Translations under genes and position numbers: made by a program
In this document: piece after piece, positions 35,671 to 47,028 of the stretch
How the letters are laid out: every line of letters starts with the position of its first letter
Numbering within the stretch: position 1 is the stretch's first letter
NCBI GenBank assembly: GCA_047495785.1
Contig: JBLDXI010000013.1
Coordinates: 2,294,001 to 2,358,000 of the forward strand
Direction of reading: 5' to 3'
Length of the DNA stretch: 64,000 bases
DNA from: Lepidodermella squamata
Lineage: Eukaryota > Gastrotricha
The notes under the pieces: model-generated
Database searches by the model: none
The model's input: only the letters and a program-made list of their open reading frames with translations
Told to the model about the DNA's origin: nothing

Positions 35671-36176
35671 TCTGCGATGTGGGTCTTCCCCCTTGTCCTC
35701 AGCTTATATAGTATCATAGAAACAGACTTATCTGAAACGTTTGTTTGAATAGTAACTCACATCTGCAACTATGGCGTTTTATCTTTATCTTTCATGTCAT
35801 GTGATTAGGGACTTCAGTGCAGGAAGTATCTCAGCATGAATAACCTTTTTGCTACGATTTATTATCTCCCCGGACAACAGGAGATTACATTCTATAGCTA
35901 GCCAGAGAGAAATGAAATCCTCCTCCCAGATTTGAAACCGTGAGCGAGCTTGGCGAGTTTCTACATATTTTTGCATATTTTACAGATTGTTTTCCTATTT
36001 CTCTCACAATTAACGAAAGAGCAGTCTTTGATACTGGCCATTTAATCGAACAAATTGATTACGCATAGATGAAAACGTAAATATTTGAAGAATGAAGAAA
36101 CATGCAATTTGCAATGGCTTCAGTCCACACCGCAGTAGAACATTTTTTAATCACAAAATTTGAATAATCAAAATGA
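35671..36176. other. spacer upstream of copy 7
   Basis: Minus-strand TATATAAG (35703-35710) and a GATA core (35712-35715) upstream of copy 7, at a spacing like that of copy 6. The rest shows no coding signal. Confidence 0.4.
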
Positions 36177-36462
36177 GTTAAAGTAGCGAAGCAAGCAAAG
36201 CAAAACGAAGCAATTGTTGGAATAAAAAGGAAGGCCTGCATCATCGAGGTGGCCGAATTTCGGAAACCACATGTTTCGCTCGGCAAAGGTTCAGAACCCA
36301 GCTTCTGGCACACATTCACTTGGGATTGAGCCCGAATTAATATTTCCGAGTCGTCGTAGAATGGCTGCATTCCCATCATGAAAACATTGTTGCTAAGCGA
36401 CGCAGGGATCACCAAATAAGTTGAACTTTTTCATATTGTTGTAGCACTTCGATGAACACCCG
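36177..36462 (-). pseudogene. remnant of an eighth temptin-DBH copy (3' part)
   Basis: Only the last part of exon 3 survives, closely similar to copy 6: CYNNMKKFNLFGDPC, then a frameshift with an immediate TAG after CVA, then in the next frame NVFMMGMQPFYDDSEIL and GSEPLPSETCGFRNSATS. Homology stops abruptly near 36462 and no copper-domain exons follow upstream. It marks the downstream edge of the array as a truncated, dead copy. Confidence 0.85.
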
Positions 36463-36979
36463 TTAACGCCCGGACAATGTTAAAGAAGCGAGGCTTTTCA
36501 TCATTTTTTATTTCCTAAGTTGGAGCTGATACAGAAATATATTAGATTAGTTCATCATCCGCTTTGAAGTAAACGTTAATCAATAACGTCGATAACTGAA
36601 AAATATTTAATAGGATAAAACAAGAACCGGTCTGTTTGAATTGAAAATTAAAACAAAAGAATGCCAGCATTAGAATTTGTTTTTAAGGTATTACGCAAGA
36701 TATTTTAAGAAGCGGAATTTTTTTGAAGATTTTTTTCAGAAAAATAACCGGATTTTCCTGAGTATATGGTCAGCCATATTTAAAGCAAATGAATACTATA
36801 GTTATTAGGAAGATCAAGACCTGCTTTTTCCTCTAAACTAATCCTGGTAGATCAATACCAGTTGAATTCTTTCAAAGAATGTATGTAAGTGATAGAAAAT
36901 ATTGCAAAATAGAGTGAGACTGCTTTCAAAGCAGCTTTCAGCTTTCATCGAAATCGGCTCGCGAGACCTGCTCGATTTT
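36463..36979. other. spacer between the array remnant and the zinc-finger gene
   Basis: About 500 nt of A/T-rich sequence. The open frame on the minus strand at 36838-37080 is partly the last exon of the zinc-finger gene read in a wrong frame. Nothing else seen. Confidence 0.4.
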
Positions 36980-37622
36980 TCAGTTGTTACGTGCAACGCA
37001 ACGAACATGACGGCGCTTGTTAGCCATTTGGCGGAATCGACGACCGCATTTCTCACATTGGAACGGGTAAACATCCGCATGGATCAGGCCATGCAGGGAC
37101 AAACTTTAAAAAATAACCGCAAATTTACCTTAAAATTCTGAAATATAATAAAATAAATTACTTGTGTTGACGTGTAAATCCTTTCCCGCAAATTTTGCAC
37201 TTGTAAGGTTTTATTGGGTTTCCACGGACCTTGGCCTCTAATTTCGGACTGTTGACAGCTTCGTCAATTGACAGGCAATTGGGACTGCCACTTCCGTCCG
37301 AACGTTGGCCCATACTCGAGTGGAAACACTCGGCTTCTTCCTCCTTTTTAATTTCGACCGAACCCTCGGGTGTCAGACATTTTTCGGCCTCCTGTTGCTG
37401 CCAAGTTGGGACCGAAAAATTCAGCGAGAACATGGCTTGCTGTTGCCATAGCAAAACTCGCTGAATATTGGCCGCCAGCTCATCCGTGTGCTTTTCAATG
37501 CAGTGCTGTAACAGGTGGAAATCATCCCTCAGGTACAGCCCACAGCTTCGGCAAGCGATGTCGCCAACTTTAAAGGCGCCGCTTGAATAAAGATCGACAA
37601 TAAGTTTGTAATAATTGTCCAT
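36980..37622 (-). CDS. small C2H2 zinc-finger protein
   Basis: Exons 37162-37622 and 36980-37103 join in phase 2 (CAC AA|T) to give 194 residues. Two C-terminal C2H2-type fingers: YKCKICGKGFTRQHNLSLH...H, completed only by the splice, and FQCEKCGRRFRQMANKRRH...C, which ends in Cys (C2HC). An additional CRSCGLYLRDDFHLLQH...H finger-like motif lies at residues about 24-45. The Glu-rich middle contains IKKEEEAE, resembling a SUMOylation site. Probably a nuclear DNA-binding regulator; the target is unknown. Confidence 0.8.
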
Positions 37623-38415
37623 TTATGCTGCTAGAAACGTGAAAGTTGAAAAAATAAGTAAATTGCCTTTAGGTGGTTGTTTTTTATTTTTCGGGAGTTT
37701 TAAGACAAAAAGTAACTTTTAAGTCGCAGCCGTTGTGTTTCATGTGGAGCCAGTGGTTTTCATTTGGTATATAGGTATATTATTAATCAGCCTCTGGTTA
37801 CAGAAGCAGGTGGCTGATGAGAACGGCAAATCCGTGGTGTTATTGTAGCAAAAAACCCACCTTCAAATTTCACTCAGAGCGTTTTTGTCGACCTGTTATA
37901 TGCTTTTCTTTGTCTAACGTCTGCTTTATCCCGTGACGCATGTAACGGCAATATAACAAAAAAATATATTTGCCCTAGGTTGAGCGATGTTTGACACTAT
38001 TCACGCGGCAGCTCTTTCGTAATATTATAAGAAATAATAATAAAAAAAGTATATTACACGTGAATTGGCAGGTTTCCGTCTTCAAAGATCACCAGTCAAC
38101 GGGCTGTTGAAAAAAAACTAGGTGAACTCTCGCCGCTAAAAAAACTTCTAGATAATATGGTCATTCTTTCGTCTACTCGTTTAAATTACAAAAGTCGCGT
38201 TGAATTTTTCCCTACTTTTTTTATTTACAATCGGCAGTGACGGCTTTCACATTTAGGAGGAGAAAAAAATCGGGGATGTAAATCAATTTTTATCACACTA
38301 CCGCTTTGAATCGATAGTGGGCTTTTTCGAGAGACAAGAAAAAATGTCGCTAATTACTTTAGTCAATCATGAGTTGTTGAGCTGTTAAGTCTGTTATTTT
38401 GTTACTATTTTTCTA
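37623..38415. other. spacer
   Basis: About 790 nt of A/T-rich sequence between two minus-strand genes. No supported features. Confidence 0.4.
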
Positions 38416-38960
38416 CTACTTGGGGCAGCAGCACGTGCAGAAGAAGCTGATGTCGTATTGGCGCTCGCTTGCTTGACGAACGCGGCACTCGTCAGCGTCC
38501 CATAGTGGCGGACCGCCCAGGAAAACCGGGTCGGTGAAGATGGTCGGACCGGTGGGCGCATTGGGCGGGGGCTGGACCGGTTGAGGCTTGGTGCCCTTCG
38601 GAGGAGCCTGGCCAGGGATCCATGGCGGCGGGTTGACAAGGCCTAAAACAGCAAAATTATGAACATCTATTTGTTTAATTTTGAAATTTTCAACAAACCT
38701 GGACGGTTGAAGCAGAAGCACGTGCACTGGCCCTTTTGGCTCCAGGTCGACGGCACGGTGTTGTTGCCAGGCTTGGCGGTGGTGGTTGTCACGACGGAAG
38801 CCTGGAAGCCCTGGCCTGCCTTGGTTGTAGCGGCGCCCGCTTTCTGGGTAGCGGCTGGCGTCGCCTCGGGGTAGTCCTCGTAGCCTTCGTATTCGTCGGA
38901 AGGCGTGGTTGCAGCCATGGCCGCGACGGCCATGAGCGCCAATACGAGGATTCGCAGCAT
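38416..38960 (-). CDS. small secreted Thr/Pro-rich, Cys-ended protein
   Basis: Exons 38699-38960 and 38416-38642 join in phase 1 to give 162 residues. A signal peptide (MLRILVLALMAVAAMA), an acidic Tyr motif (YEGYEDYPE), a TTKAG/TTTTAKP stretch likely to be O-glycosylated, a CTCFCF cluster, a Pro-rich part (PPPWIPGQAPPKGTKPQP) and a C-terminal FFCTCCCPK. There is no family I recognise. The composition would fit a cuticle, mucus or matrix component, but that is a guess. Confidence 0.7.
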
Positions 38961-40732
38961 AGGACCTACGGTAGTAATCGCGATTGTAGACTATGAAGTC
39001 GTGGCTCTTTAGTAGAACACCTCTTTCGAAATGTGCCTTGCCGACGAGGCGACGCTCGCCTTATAAAGGCCCGGGCAGCCAGTGGCGATGCAGCCTAGAA
39101 GCCGAGGGACACTCATCGCCGGGGTAAACACAACGCCGGCCATCACGTCGGCACTTACGATAATGCTCGTTCCAGGGGCGATTTTAGCATCATTATGACC
39201 GGTAATAACAATAAAACGCAGCGCCAAAAATGCGTGGGCTCGCAGAAAACTACGCGGCGATCACAGCTCAAGGTGGCTGAGCGATAAAAATGACATGAAC
39301 ACGACACTGTCAACTTTATGCTCGGCGCCATTAAATATCATAATCCTCGACATCTCAGAATCGTCGAGTGTTTTTTTTTAAGGCGTCGAGTGAATAATAA
39401 AACTGATGTTCATACACTCAATGCAGGATTAATTACCTTATTTTCGCCTTATTTTTGCATGCCGATTCCGAAAGAGCATTAGACGCGTCAAATTTCACGA
39501 AACCTGGCTAAACGACATAACTAGACGACATGAATAACCCAATGAGTTGTAGTAACGTGACGCCCACGTGGCACGACAGCTGGCCATAAGTTAGCCAGGG
39601 GTCATTTCGACCTTGGGTTCGACAGTTAGATGCTTAACTTAGGGAGCTAACTTTCTGGTAGAATTACTCTGAAACGAATTCTGAAATAATTCATGCGAAA
39701 AATAGGGAATTCTTGGAATTTCAAATTTTCGAAACCCTGGATGGAATTATTTGTATACAACTCATCGTTTTTGAAAATCTGGTTTCATCTTGATACTATA
39801 AAGGCCACCAAATTTAAGAGGACATTTCTTGGATTTTTCCAAAATTTAAAGCCTGAAGAACTGGTTGAGTGCGAAAAGAGCAAGCGAAATAAGAGCTATG
39901 AGCATAGATCACTCCGTTTTCTAGGGCAATGAGATATGAGGAAGTGAAATAAGAGCAAAACGACGAAAGAGCAATTATTATTAAGGACTTGCTTTTTCCT
40001 TAAAACAGACAAGTGATTCTCGGCCCATTAAGTAGCTCGAATTGCTGTTTAACCGCTCCGCTTATCACTTGATTGTGATGAGGAAAAAATATGGCCGCGT
40101 GCCACTATTTTTTCTTGATTTATCATTAATAATTGCTCTTTTGTCGTTCTGCTGCTCTCAAATCGTTGCTCTCTCCACGTTTTGCTCTTATTTCACTTGC
40201 TCTTTTCGCACACAAACGATGGATCGATTTTATTCTTGCTGTTTGCGGATAAGATCAAATTTTTCAACCAATTTCGATCAACTGATTTTGGAAATTTCAT
40301 TCCATTTTTTGTTTCGAAAAATGTCCAGATGACGCCATTAGCCATTTTTTGCAGTCTGTTTGATCATTTGTTTCAAAGACTCCAAGAATCAAAAAGATGC
40401 ATTCAGCTGGCAAATAATTATCTCATAAGAAAGCATACACCGGGAGCGTATTCAAAAAAACGCTTCATTTATATTATATTATTATGTTTTATTACCTTCA
40501 ATAATTTATTCCCACAGAATATTTCAATAGTAAATAATTACGAGTACACCTGGAAAGTATCTACATATAACGGGACATTGACAATCAAAAAAAGAATAAG
40601 AGACTAGAAATACGCAGCACCCTAAAACCTGCCCACCAATTTGAAGAATGAAGCAATCAACAACCTAAATATCATTTTTTTCTTGCACTTTATCGTCAAT
40701 TTTTGCACATTTCAAAGGAAGTAATGTTTTTT
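38961..40732. other. 1.8-kb spacer containing a degenerate inverted repeat
   Basis: No supported gene. Open frames at 39693-39932 and 40042-40607 are A/T-rich, lack domains and overlap the inverted repeat at 39869-40211. Confidence 0.45.
39869..40211. repeat. degenerate inverted repeat rich in AGAGCA
   Basis: Outer arms 39869-39896 and 40184-40211 (28 bp, one mismatch) and inner arms 39961-39980 and 40127-40146 (20 bp, one mismatch) are reverse complements. The hexamer AGAGCA recurs in each arm. Probably an old non-autonomous element. Confidence 0.7.
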
Positions 40733-43700
40733 TCACTTGAGCAAATGGCGGACGCGATCCAGCGAGCCGTCGCTGGGCGGCGCCTTGATGCCGGCAGAGT
40801 GGCAGCACAGCACCGAAATATCAACCTGGTCAATCGGCTGGTCGGCCGGCAGCTCGAGACCCTGCTTGAACGCCGGGCCTGTCGCGATGAAAAACGGCCA
40901 CATGGTCGGCAGGTCGAAGTCATAGCCATGCATGCCCTTCAACGGAAACTCGACGCCGTCACCCAGCGGCGCCCTTAACAAAAAGGCGCCCTCGTCCGGA
41001 ATCGCAATGATAGGCCCGATTCGCCAGTGATTCGCGAAATGATGCGTCGAAGCTTTCGCTAGCAATTCTTCTTTCTTGTACACACGAATATTCGGCATTT
41101 TGCTGAGTTTTTCGTACAGAAAATCGACTGAGCAATTCATTGGCCAGAAAAACGGGTCTTTCTTAACGTAGTACTCCTTGGACACGTAATCTTCGACGTA
41201 GGTGAATTTCGAGTAGTCGATATCGACATGGCCGTGGTCGGAGGTCAGCACCAAATTGACACGGGACCAAACGCCGGCCTCTTCCAATTTTTGCTTTAGA
41301 AGGCCCATCGCAGCATCGACGGCTGAAAAAAATGAAAAATTAATTAAAATTGATAAATTGATAAAAAATTAAATTAAATTAATTCAAATTATTAAACAAA
41401 AAATTAAATTAATAAATTAAAAATTTCAAACAAATTTAAAAAAATTAATTTAAGCTTATATCAAATACCTTGAAGACATTTAAGAGTTTCCGGAGCTGTG
41501 ATGCCATGAACGTGTTCCGACGTGTCCAAATCGCCGATGTACATAGCGACGAAATTAGCCGGTTTTTCGGCTTTAGTCACCCAGCCGACAACAGTGGCGA
41601 TGCGGTCGTTGAGCGACAAATGCGCCGAGTTGTCGCAGTTAGCGTCCGACTGGTAGTGGGGCAGAATGCCGGAGAAGGGCATGTCGCCGAGAGGCCACGC
41701 GTATACGCCACTCGTGCCGCCCTGTTTCTGGTTGGCGGTCCAAACTGGCTCGGCGCCGGGTACGCGGCATCCGACGTTCCACCAACGCGCTGCTTTCACG
41801 GCGTTCAGATGGCATTCAGCTTCAGTAACGTGATCCCAGCTCTATTGTATAAAAATACAATTACACGAAGTTAAACTTGATGTTAAGCTAAAAGGGCAAT
41901 TTAAGTTATAAAAAAACAGAATTTGTTCATCTGACAAAATGATTCATTCAATCCGAAGAAGCAGACAATTGACCAGAATTTTCCGACATTAAATTAATCT
42001 CGGGAGAAAGTTTGCTCCAAAAATGGGAAATAAGATTGGTTCGAAATCGGCTTCCACGACATGGAATGATTTCACCAATAACAATTAGCTTCCGGGACCT
42101 TTCATGAACTAGGGACCCAGGTGTAAAAATTGCTTTGCTCCGGTTTTGCTCCATTCCTCACAGATAATTTGATCCACAAAGGACACCTTAAAGGGTCGCT
42201 TTCCGCTAGCTTTGATGTCTTCTGCTTGGGTGGATAGGATGAACATTGAGGCGAAACGAAGTAAATTTGCACCCATTTAAGCTTAAGAAAGATTCAGGCG
42301 GTTTGAAAATTGTCATTTTTTTGTCAATTCAGCGAACAATTTTTATAAAAATTTTGTTTTCGGAACTATTTATGATGAAAATGTCATCCCGTAGATTCAT
42401 GGAAGCCTTCTCAATGTTTTGGGCTTTTCAAAACTTTGCGATTTTTATATATCTGACGCGAACCGATCGATACCCAAGGTCATTGTTTTCAGAGGAATTA
42501 TTCAGTTGATAAAATGTTTGCGAAATTTTGAAATAAAGCATTTTTTGAGAAATTTAAGGTTTTGAAACTTGGAACCGGTTCCAGGGCTGGAACCCGTCAA
42601 ATTCAATGCAAATTATTACAATATTTCATTAGGACTGTTGATTCTATTGAGTAGCCTATATTTAGTTTGGAAACCTATTCATTTTCTCTCGAAACCAAGC
42701 TCTGTCATTTATTATTCATCGCTCAGCCATAAATTTGTTAACCAGCCAGCAGCAAGAGCCTGTCGCAGTTTTATCGCTACCGTACTTGAACTTGAATATA
42801 ATTACGCCGGTTTTGATTATTGACGCGATTGCTGCACAAATACACCATCTCATTTGCATTTTGCTCCGATGTGATTTATAACGAAGAATTCGACGAGTAG
42901 GCAAGTATTCAAAATCATCGTACGCATTCGGGTACGAAAAACATCGTGCTCAGCCGAGTACGACCGAGTAGTAATAATAATAATCATGTACTACGTATAT
43001 GGATCGTAAAATGTACGCATGTAAATGCGCGCGGAATCCAAAGCTTGCCCGTATACTATTATAGTACGAACTCGCCGCTTTTATATATAGTATTCGCATA
43101 TTACACATCGCATATAGACGTAAAAACTGTGTACTATCAATGCCGTACTGTTGAGTACGATAAGGCAAATACAACGGCGTACTGCACAGTTTGCTCTCAG
43201 TCGTACTTTTTGTTCATAAAAATATAAAAAACCGAGCTATATTTCTATTGCGATTGCCTTCTATACAATAAAAAAGCACCATGTCGTCGCCGAATACAAC
43301 GCCGAATGGAGAGCGTAAGAAATTTTCGCAAAAATCCACCTGAAAAAATAATTCGAAAAATCCTACTAGGTTTGTATACCCTCGAAGAAGCTGAGAAAAT
43401 TTTGAAAATGAGAAAGCATTCGAGTAAGCGACGAGATGCATCGTCCCGCCAGCCCCGTCAGCACAACAATCGCTTCGCCCCAACTAAACCGAACCCGCAA
43501 AAACACAAGGCCGGCTACCGGCTACGGTGCCAGCTATGCTATTCGTCATTTTGCCAACTCGGCGCTCTAAAACAGCACCTGGAAAAGTCATGTAAACGGC
43601 GCGAGAAGCCGCTAACAACCGATGAGGTCGAAGGTCACATTTTATGGGCGAAGGAACGAATCGCAGAGTTGAAACGGGAGAAAAGACTCGCGAAAAAAGG

Positions 43701-44032
43701 CGAAAAAGTCATTGATTTATCGAATAAGCAATAAAACAATTCCATTATTTTTTTAAATGTTGAAATTTTTAAACACTAACCGTCCAGCAATCGTCCATTT
43801 CCGAGTCGAACATGCAGTTGGAGACAAAACCGTGATTTTCAGCGTAAAGGCCCGTCGCGATTGAAACATGATTAGGCAGCGTTAGGGTGTTGAATTGTGG
43901 AATCACGTGACGAGCTCGAACGCCACCCTTCGACAACGCGATCAAGTTCGGAATTAGGTATCGCTCGTAAAATACGTCAAAATCAGCCCGCAAACCGTCG
44001 ATCGATATCAAAATAGTGATCGAATTAGCCAT
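40733..44032 (-). CDS. ENPP-type phosphodiesterase/nucleotide pyrophosphatase A
   Basis: Exons 43781-44032, 41469-41841 and 40733-41322 give 404 residues. Alkaline-phosphatase-superfamily metal sites are complete by eye: SIDGLRADF (Asp12), nucleophile Thr51 in LTLPNH, GDLDTSEHVHG, SDHGH and the final GMHGYD. No signal peptide or membrane anchor is seen from this start, unlike most animal ENPPs, so it may be cytosolic or miss an upstream exon. The first intron is 1.94 kb and holds a complete zinc-finger gene on the other strand. The ATG is only 56 nt after the stop of the AKAP7-like gene. Confidence 0.86.
42920..43206. promoter_or_regulatory. cluster of eleven GTAC sites
   Basis: GTAC occurs at 42920 (as CGTACG), 42932, 42958, 42988, 43013, 43064, 43131, 43145, 43155, 43179 and 43203, about ten times the chance rate. 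It lies directly upstream of the nested zinc-finger gene. A regulatory role is only suggested by position. Confidence 0.3.
43281..43734 (+). CDS. nested single zinc-finger protein
   Basis: Exons 43281-43314 and 43370-43734 join in phase 1 (GAG C|GT) to give 132 residues, very basic. One C2HC-type finger (LRCQLCYSSFCQLGALKQHLEKSC) follows a basic linker (RKHSSKRRDASSRQPRQ), and a Lys/Glu-rich helical C-terminus (WAKERIAELKREKRLAKK) could form a coiled coil. The gene lies entirely inside intron 1 of ENPP A on the opposite strand. Starting at 43281 avoids reading the 55-nt intron as the N-terminus. Probably nucleic-acid binding; otherwise unknown. Confidence 0.7.
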
Positions 44033-44088
44033 TTTTTTTCTTAGAAAAAACCTACGAAAAAAATCGGTTTTATAAATTTTTTCAGATC

Positions 44089-45117
44089 TCACTCGGCTGA
44101 GTTGTTTTTATCACAGACTAGAGAAAATTCACTCTCGATAAAATAATAGCCATCGCCGCGCATTTTCTTCGGCCACTGCATAGCGAGCAGCTGAAATCGA
44201 TTCCATTGTTGCTCGCCGAATGTGAATTCAGACAGATGCGCATGTGCAGTTCGATCGATTTTTCGAATAGCCTTATCTTTGCTGTTGCTTTTACGAAAAT
44301 TTTTACTCGTCAATTTCGCCAGCGTCACGTGCGGATGGAAATCACGGCGGCTTTGTTTTCGCTTCTTCGGCTCCGGCTCGTCTTCAATCAACGCAGCTGG
44401 GCAGGCCGCCTTAATGCAATCGATCGCTGCTGCTGTAACTCGAATTAGCGCATCTCTGCCGGCATTTTGGTGAAAATCAGCGTAAATTACGCTGTCTCGA
44501 AAATGGCCCACGCCGTGAAGGCGTAGATTAGCCGGCGGTTCGTTGCCTAAAAGCGACGGCCAATCGTGAGAATTCAAGCAATTTTTCACAGATTCGACGT
44601 CTTCCGGCTTTGGCAGGTAGAGAACGCATAGAGTTACGTGAAGTTTCGACGCTGGAATCAACGCGCTTTGAATCTGAGGCAAACGTTCGATGATTTCACC
44701 TTGAGCCCGCGCTGTCGCCTCGGCGATTTCACTCGAATCGATTCGGACGGCGAGAAAATGAGTTGGCCGTGGTTTTTGAGGTTTTGAGAACTTCAATTGT
44801 TTGCGGTCAACCTTTTGATAAGATTTAAAGCCGCCCCCTGGCTTTTGGTCTCCCGAGGCGAAGAGATAAGATCCAGAAAATAGCGAGTCCAAGTTCCATG
44901 TTGAGTCGCTTTGAGAGGATGAAGGTCCTTGTTCGATCAGGACTTCATCACATGAAATTAGGGTGGATGGGCCGGCTGAATCAGCGAATTTTGGATGAAT
45001 ATTTCCTCAGATGGAATTACTCATACCTTCGACTGTCACATCTCCGGTAGTTTCCAAAAGCGCCAGTCGCTCTTCAACTAGGCTGGTTTCGGGTGATGGG
45101 GTTCTACTACGCTTCAT
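44089..45117 (-). CDS. AKAP7-like 2H phosphoesterase domain protein
   Basis: Exons 45027-45117 and 44089-44975 join in phase 1 to give 325 residues. Two HVTL motifs (about residues 143 and 246) mark the 2H/LigT fold, and surrounding sequence (FLAVRI, LHGVGHF, FHPHVTLAKL, HLSEFTFGEQQ) matches the AKAP7 central domain rather than ASCC1, as no KH domain precedes it. Family members cleave 2',5'-oligoadenylate or act on RNA 2',3' ends, or anchor PKA. A basic insert (EPKKRKQSRR) precedes the second motif and could act as a nuclear localisation signal. It is flanked closely by two ENPP genes on the same strand (138 nt upstream, 56 nt downstream). Confidence 0.85.
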
Positions 45118-45254
45118 GTGTGGAAGCATAAAGCGAAAACCTCGAATAAACCACAACATCCATAAAATTCATCTAATTTTCGAAAAAATTTAATCAGCAA
45201 AAGGAAAAATCAAGCAAAAAATCAAATAATAAGACTGTTTCGCCGATAAAATAA

Positions 45255-47028
45255 TCAAACCAGCATTTGGTTGATTCGAGCTATGTCGCCGTTGCAAGGA
45301 GCCGGGCGCAAGTTAAGGCAGTGGCATAGCAACAAATAAATATCAGTCTGATCAACTTGATGCGAGATCTTTGAATTAGCTCGTTTGATAGCCGGGCCTG
45401 TTGCAATAAGCGGCGGTCGCATGGCCTGGCATTCAAATGGGTCGTAGCCGTGATTGCCACAGCCGTCCCATTTCAGGGATAACTCGTTTTCGCGAACTAG
45501 CCAAGCTCCAGGCTCCGAAACAACAACAATCGGCGCGATACGGCGATGCCCGGCGTAGTTGAATTTAGCCAACTCGTTCTTCCAATACACTTTCTGATGG
45601 GGGATAGCTTCGAGTTTTGCATGCAAAGCGTCGGCCGAGCCTGGAGAAAATCAATAAAAATTAAGGTGGATTGTGGAATTAATAATTAATCCCAATGAAA
45701 TAAAGCGCAAATACGACTGCAGTAAGGACGGCATGGGCGGCTTTAATACGATAACATGCGGTGGTGTGGTTTTGCTGCGCAAATAAAAGGCAGAAAAACA
45801 CGTCTCCTGACAATTATTCATTGAGATAAGGGCTTAAAAGATGAAAACATTTTGATCTGCCTTTCCTCAATGGAGCTCTAGCTACCGCAATGTGGGGTAA
45901 TTATAGACAGAATAACATTGGACACTTTGCAGGGTGCAAAGCTAGAAAATTGGAATTTACGCAAAAAATTTCGAACTCATCAGCTTTCGTTTGACGTAAA
46001 AATTAAGGCGGTCTGACCACAAATTATCTGCAGCTACACAAGAACATTCTACATGGCCGAAAATCAGGGAAAATGAAAAATTTCTAAAAAATCTGAATGA
46101 AATAGGGAATCATCTGTGCTTCTAATTTTCAGAATGAAAAGCTTATTTTTAACCTAAAAACGTGGATTTTTCCAAATTCACCCCTCGTTGCGATATTCGG
46201 ATAAAATAACTCACATCCAACTGGCCAAAAGTTCAAATCCTTTTGAACATAAAGGTGCTTATCGACATAGCGATCAATCGACATAATTCGCTTCACATCC
46301 ATGTCGATATGACCGTGATCCGAGGTGATAACCAAGTTTGTGACAGACCACAACTGCCTACGTTTGAGTTCTTCAACCAAATAACCAATAGCCCAGTCAA
46401 TGTTTTTCAAGACTTGCTTCGATTTCGCGCCGAAGGGCCCGTCGTAGTGTTCAATGTAGTCCAAATCTTGAAAGTATAGAACGCCGAAGTCGCAAGAATC
46501 GCTGTCATTTTGCGCATCAATCCATGACAGAAACGTGTCAACTCGATCTTTAATAGGCGTGTCGTACAAACCGTCGTTGATTACTAATTTAGTTTCTCGA
46601 TCAACGAGTCCGCAGGCTGCAGGCCACTCGTAGATGCCGACCTTGCCGCCGTTTTTCCTCACGGTTTGCCAAATCGGCTCGCCAGGGTAAGACAGACCGC
46701 TATGCCACCAGCGAGCAATTTTACCCGGCCTTTCGTGATCGTCCGATAACTTTTCATCGTGGTATCGCCAGCTCGACCAGAACTCATCCATTTCAGGGTC
46801 ATACATGCAATTCGCAACGAAACCGTGGTTTTCAGCATACAGCCCAGTAGCAATGGTCATGTGATTAGGCAGCGTGAGCGAGCAAAACTGGTTCATGACG
46901 TTAGGGGCGTAACACCCTTCATTTGCAACTGATTTCAAATTGTGAACGAGCTCATCTTCGTAGACGTCATAAAAATCCCCGCGCAGGCCATCGATAGACA
47001 CCAGGACAGTTCGCTGCTTTTTGGACAT
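45255..47028 (-). CDS. ENPP-type phosphodiesterase/nucleotide pyrophosphatase B
   Basis: Exons 46215-47028 and 45255-45640 join in phase 1 (GGA T|GC) to give 399 residues. SIDGLRGDF, nucleophile Thr52 in LTLPNH, FQDLDYIEHYDGP, SDHGHIDMD and GNHGYD supply the two-metal site. Paralogue of ENPP A with the same start-to-end domain but fused first exons; the intron before the C-terminal part is not at the same place. No signal peptide. The substrate class (nucleotide versus lysophospholipid or choline phosphodiester) is undetermined. It is the first gene of the three-gene minus-strand cluster. Confidence 0.87.

Noticed and set aside
39560-39640. tRNA-like GGTTCGA box
   Set aside because: No matching acceptor stem, A box or anticodon arm could be placed around it.
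40042-40607. Two overlapping open frames of 96 and 141 residues
   Set aside because: They lie across the inverted repeat, lack any family signature and show the base composition of the spacer.
42246-42823. Open frames within the long ENPP A intron
   Set aside because: No domains, A/T-rich, no flanking splice consensus; unlike the nested zinc-finger gene they are not supported.
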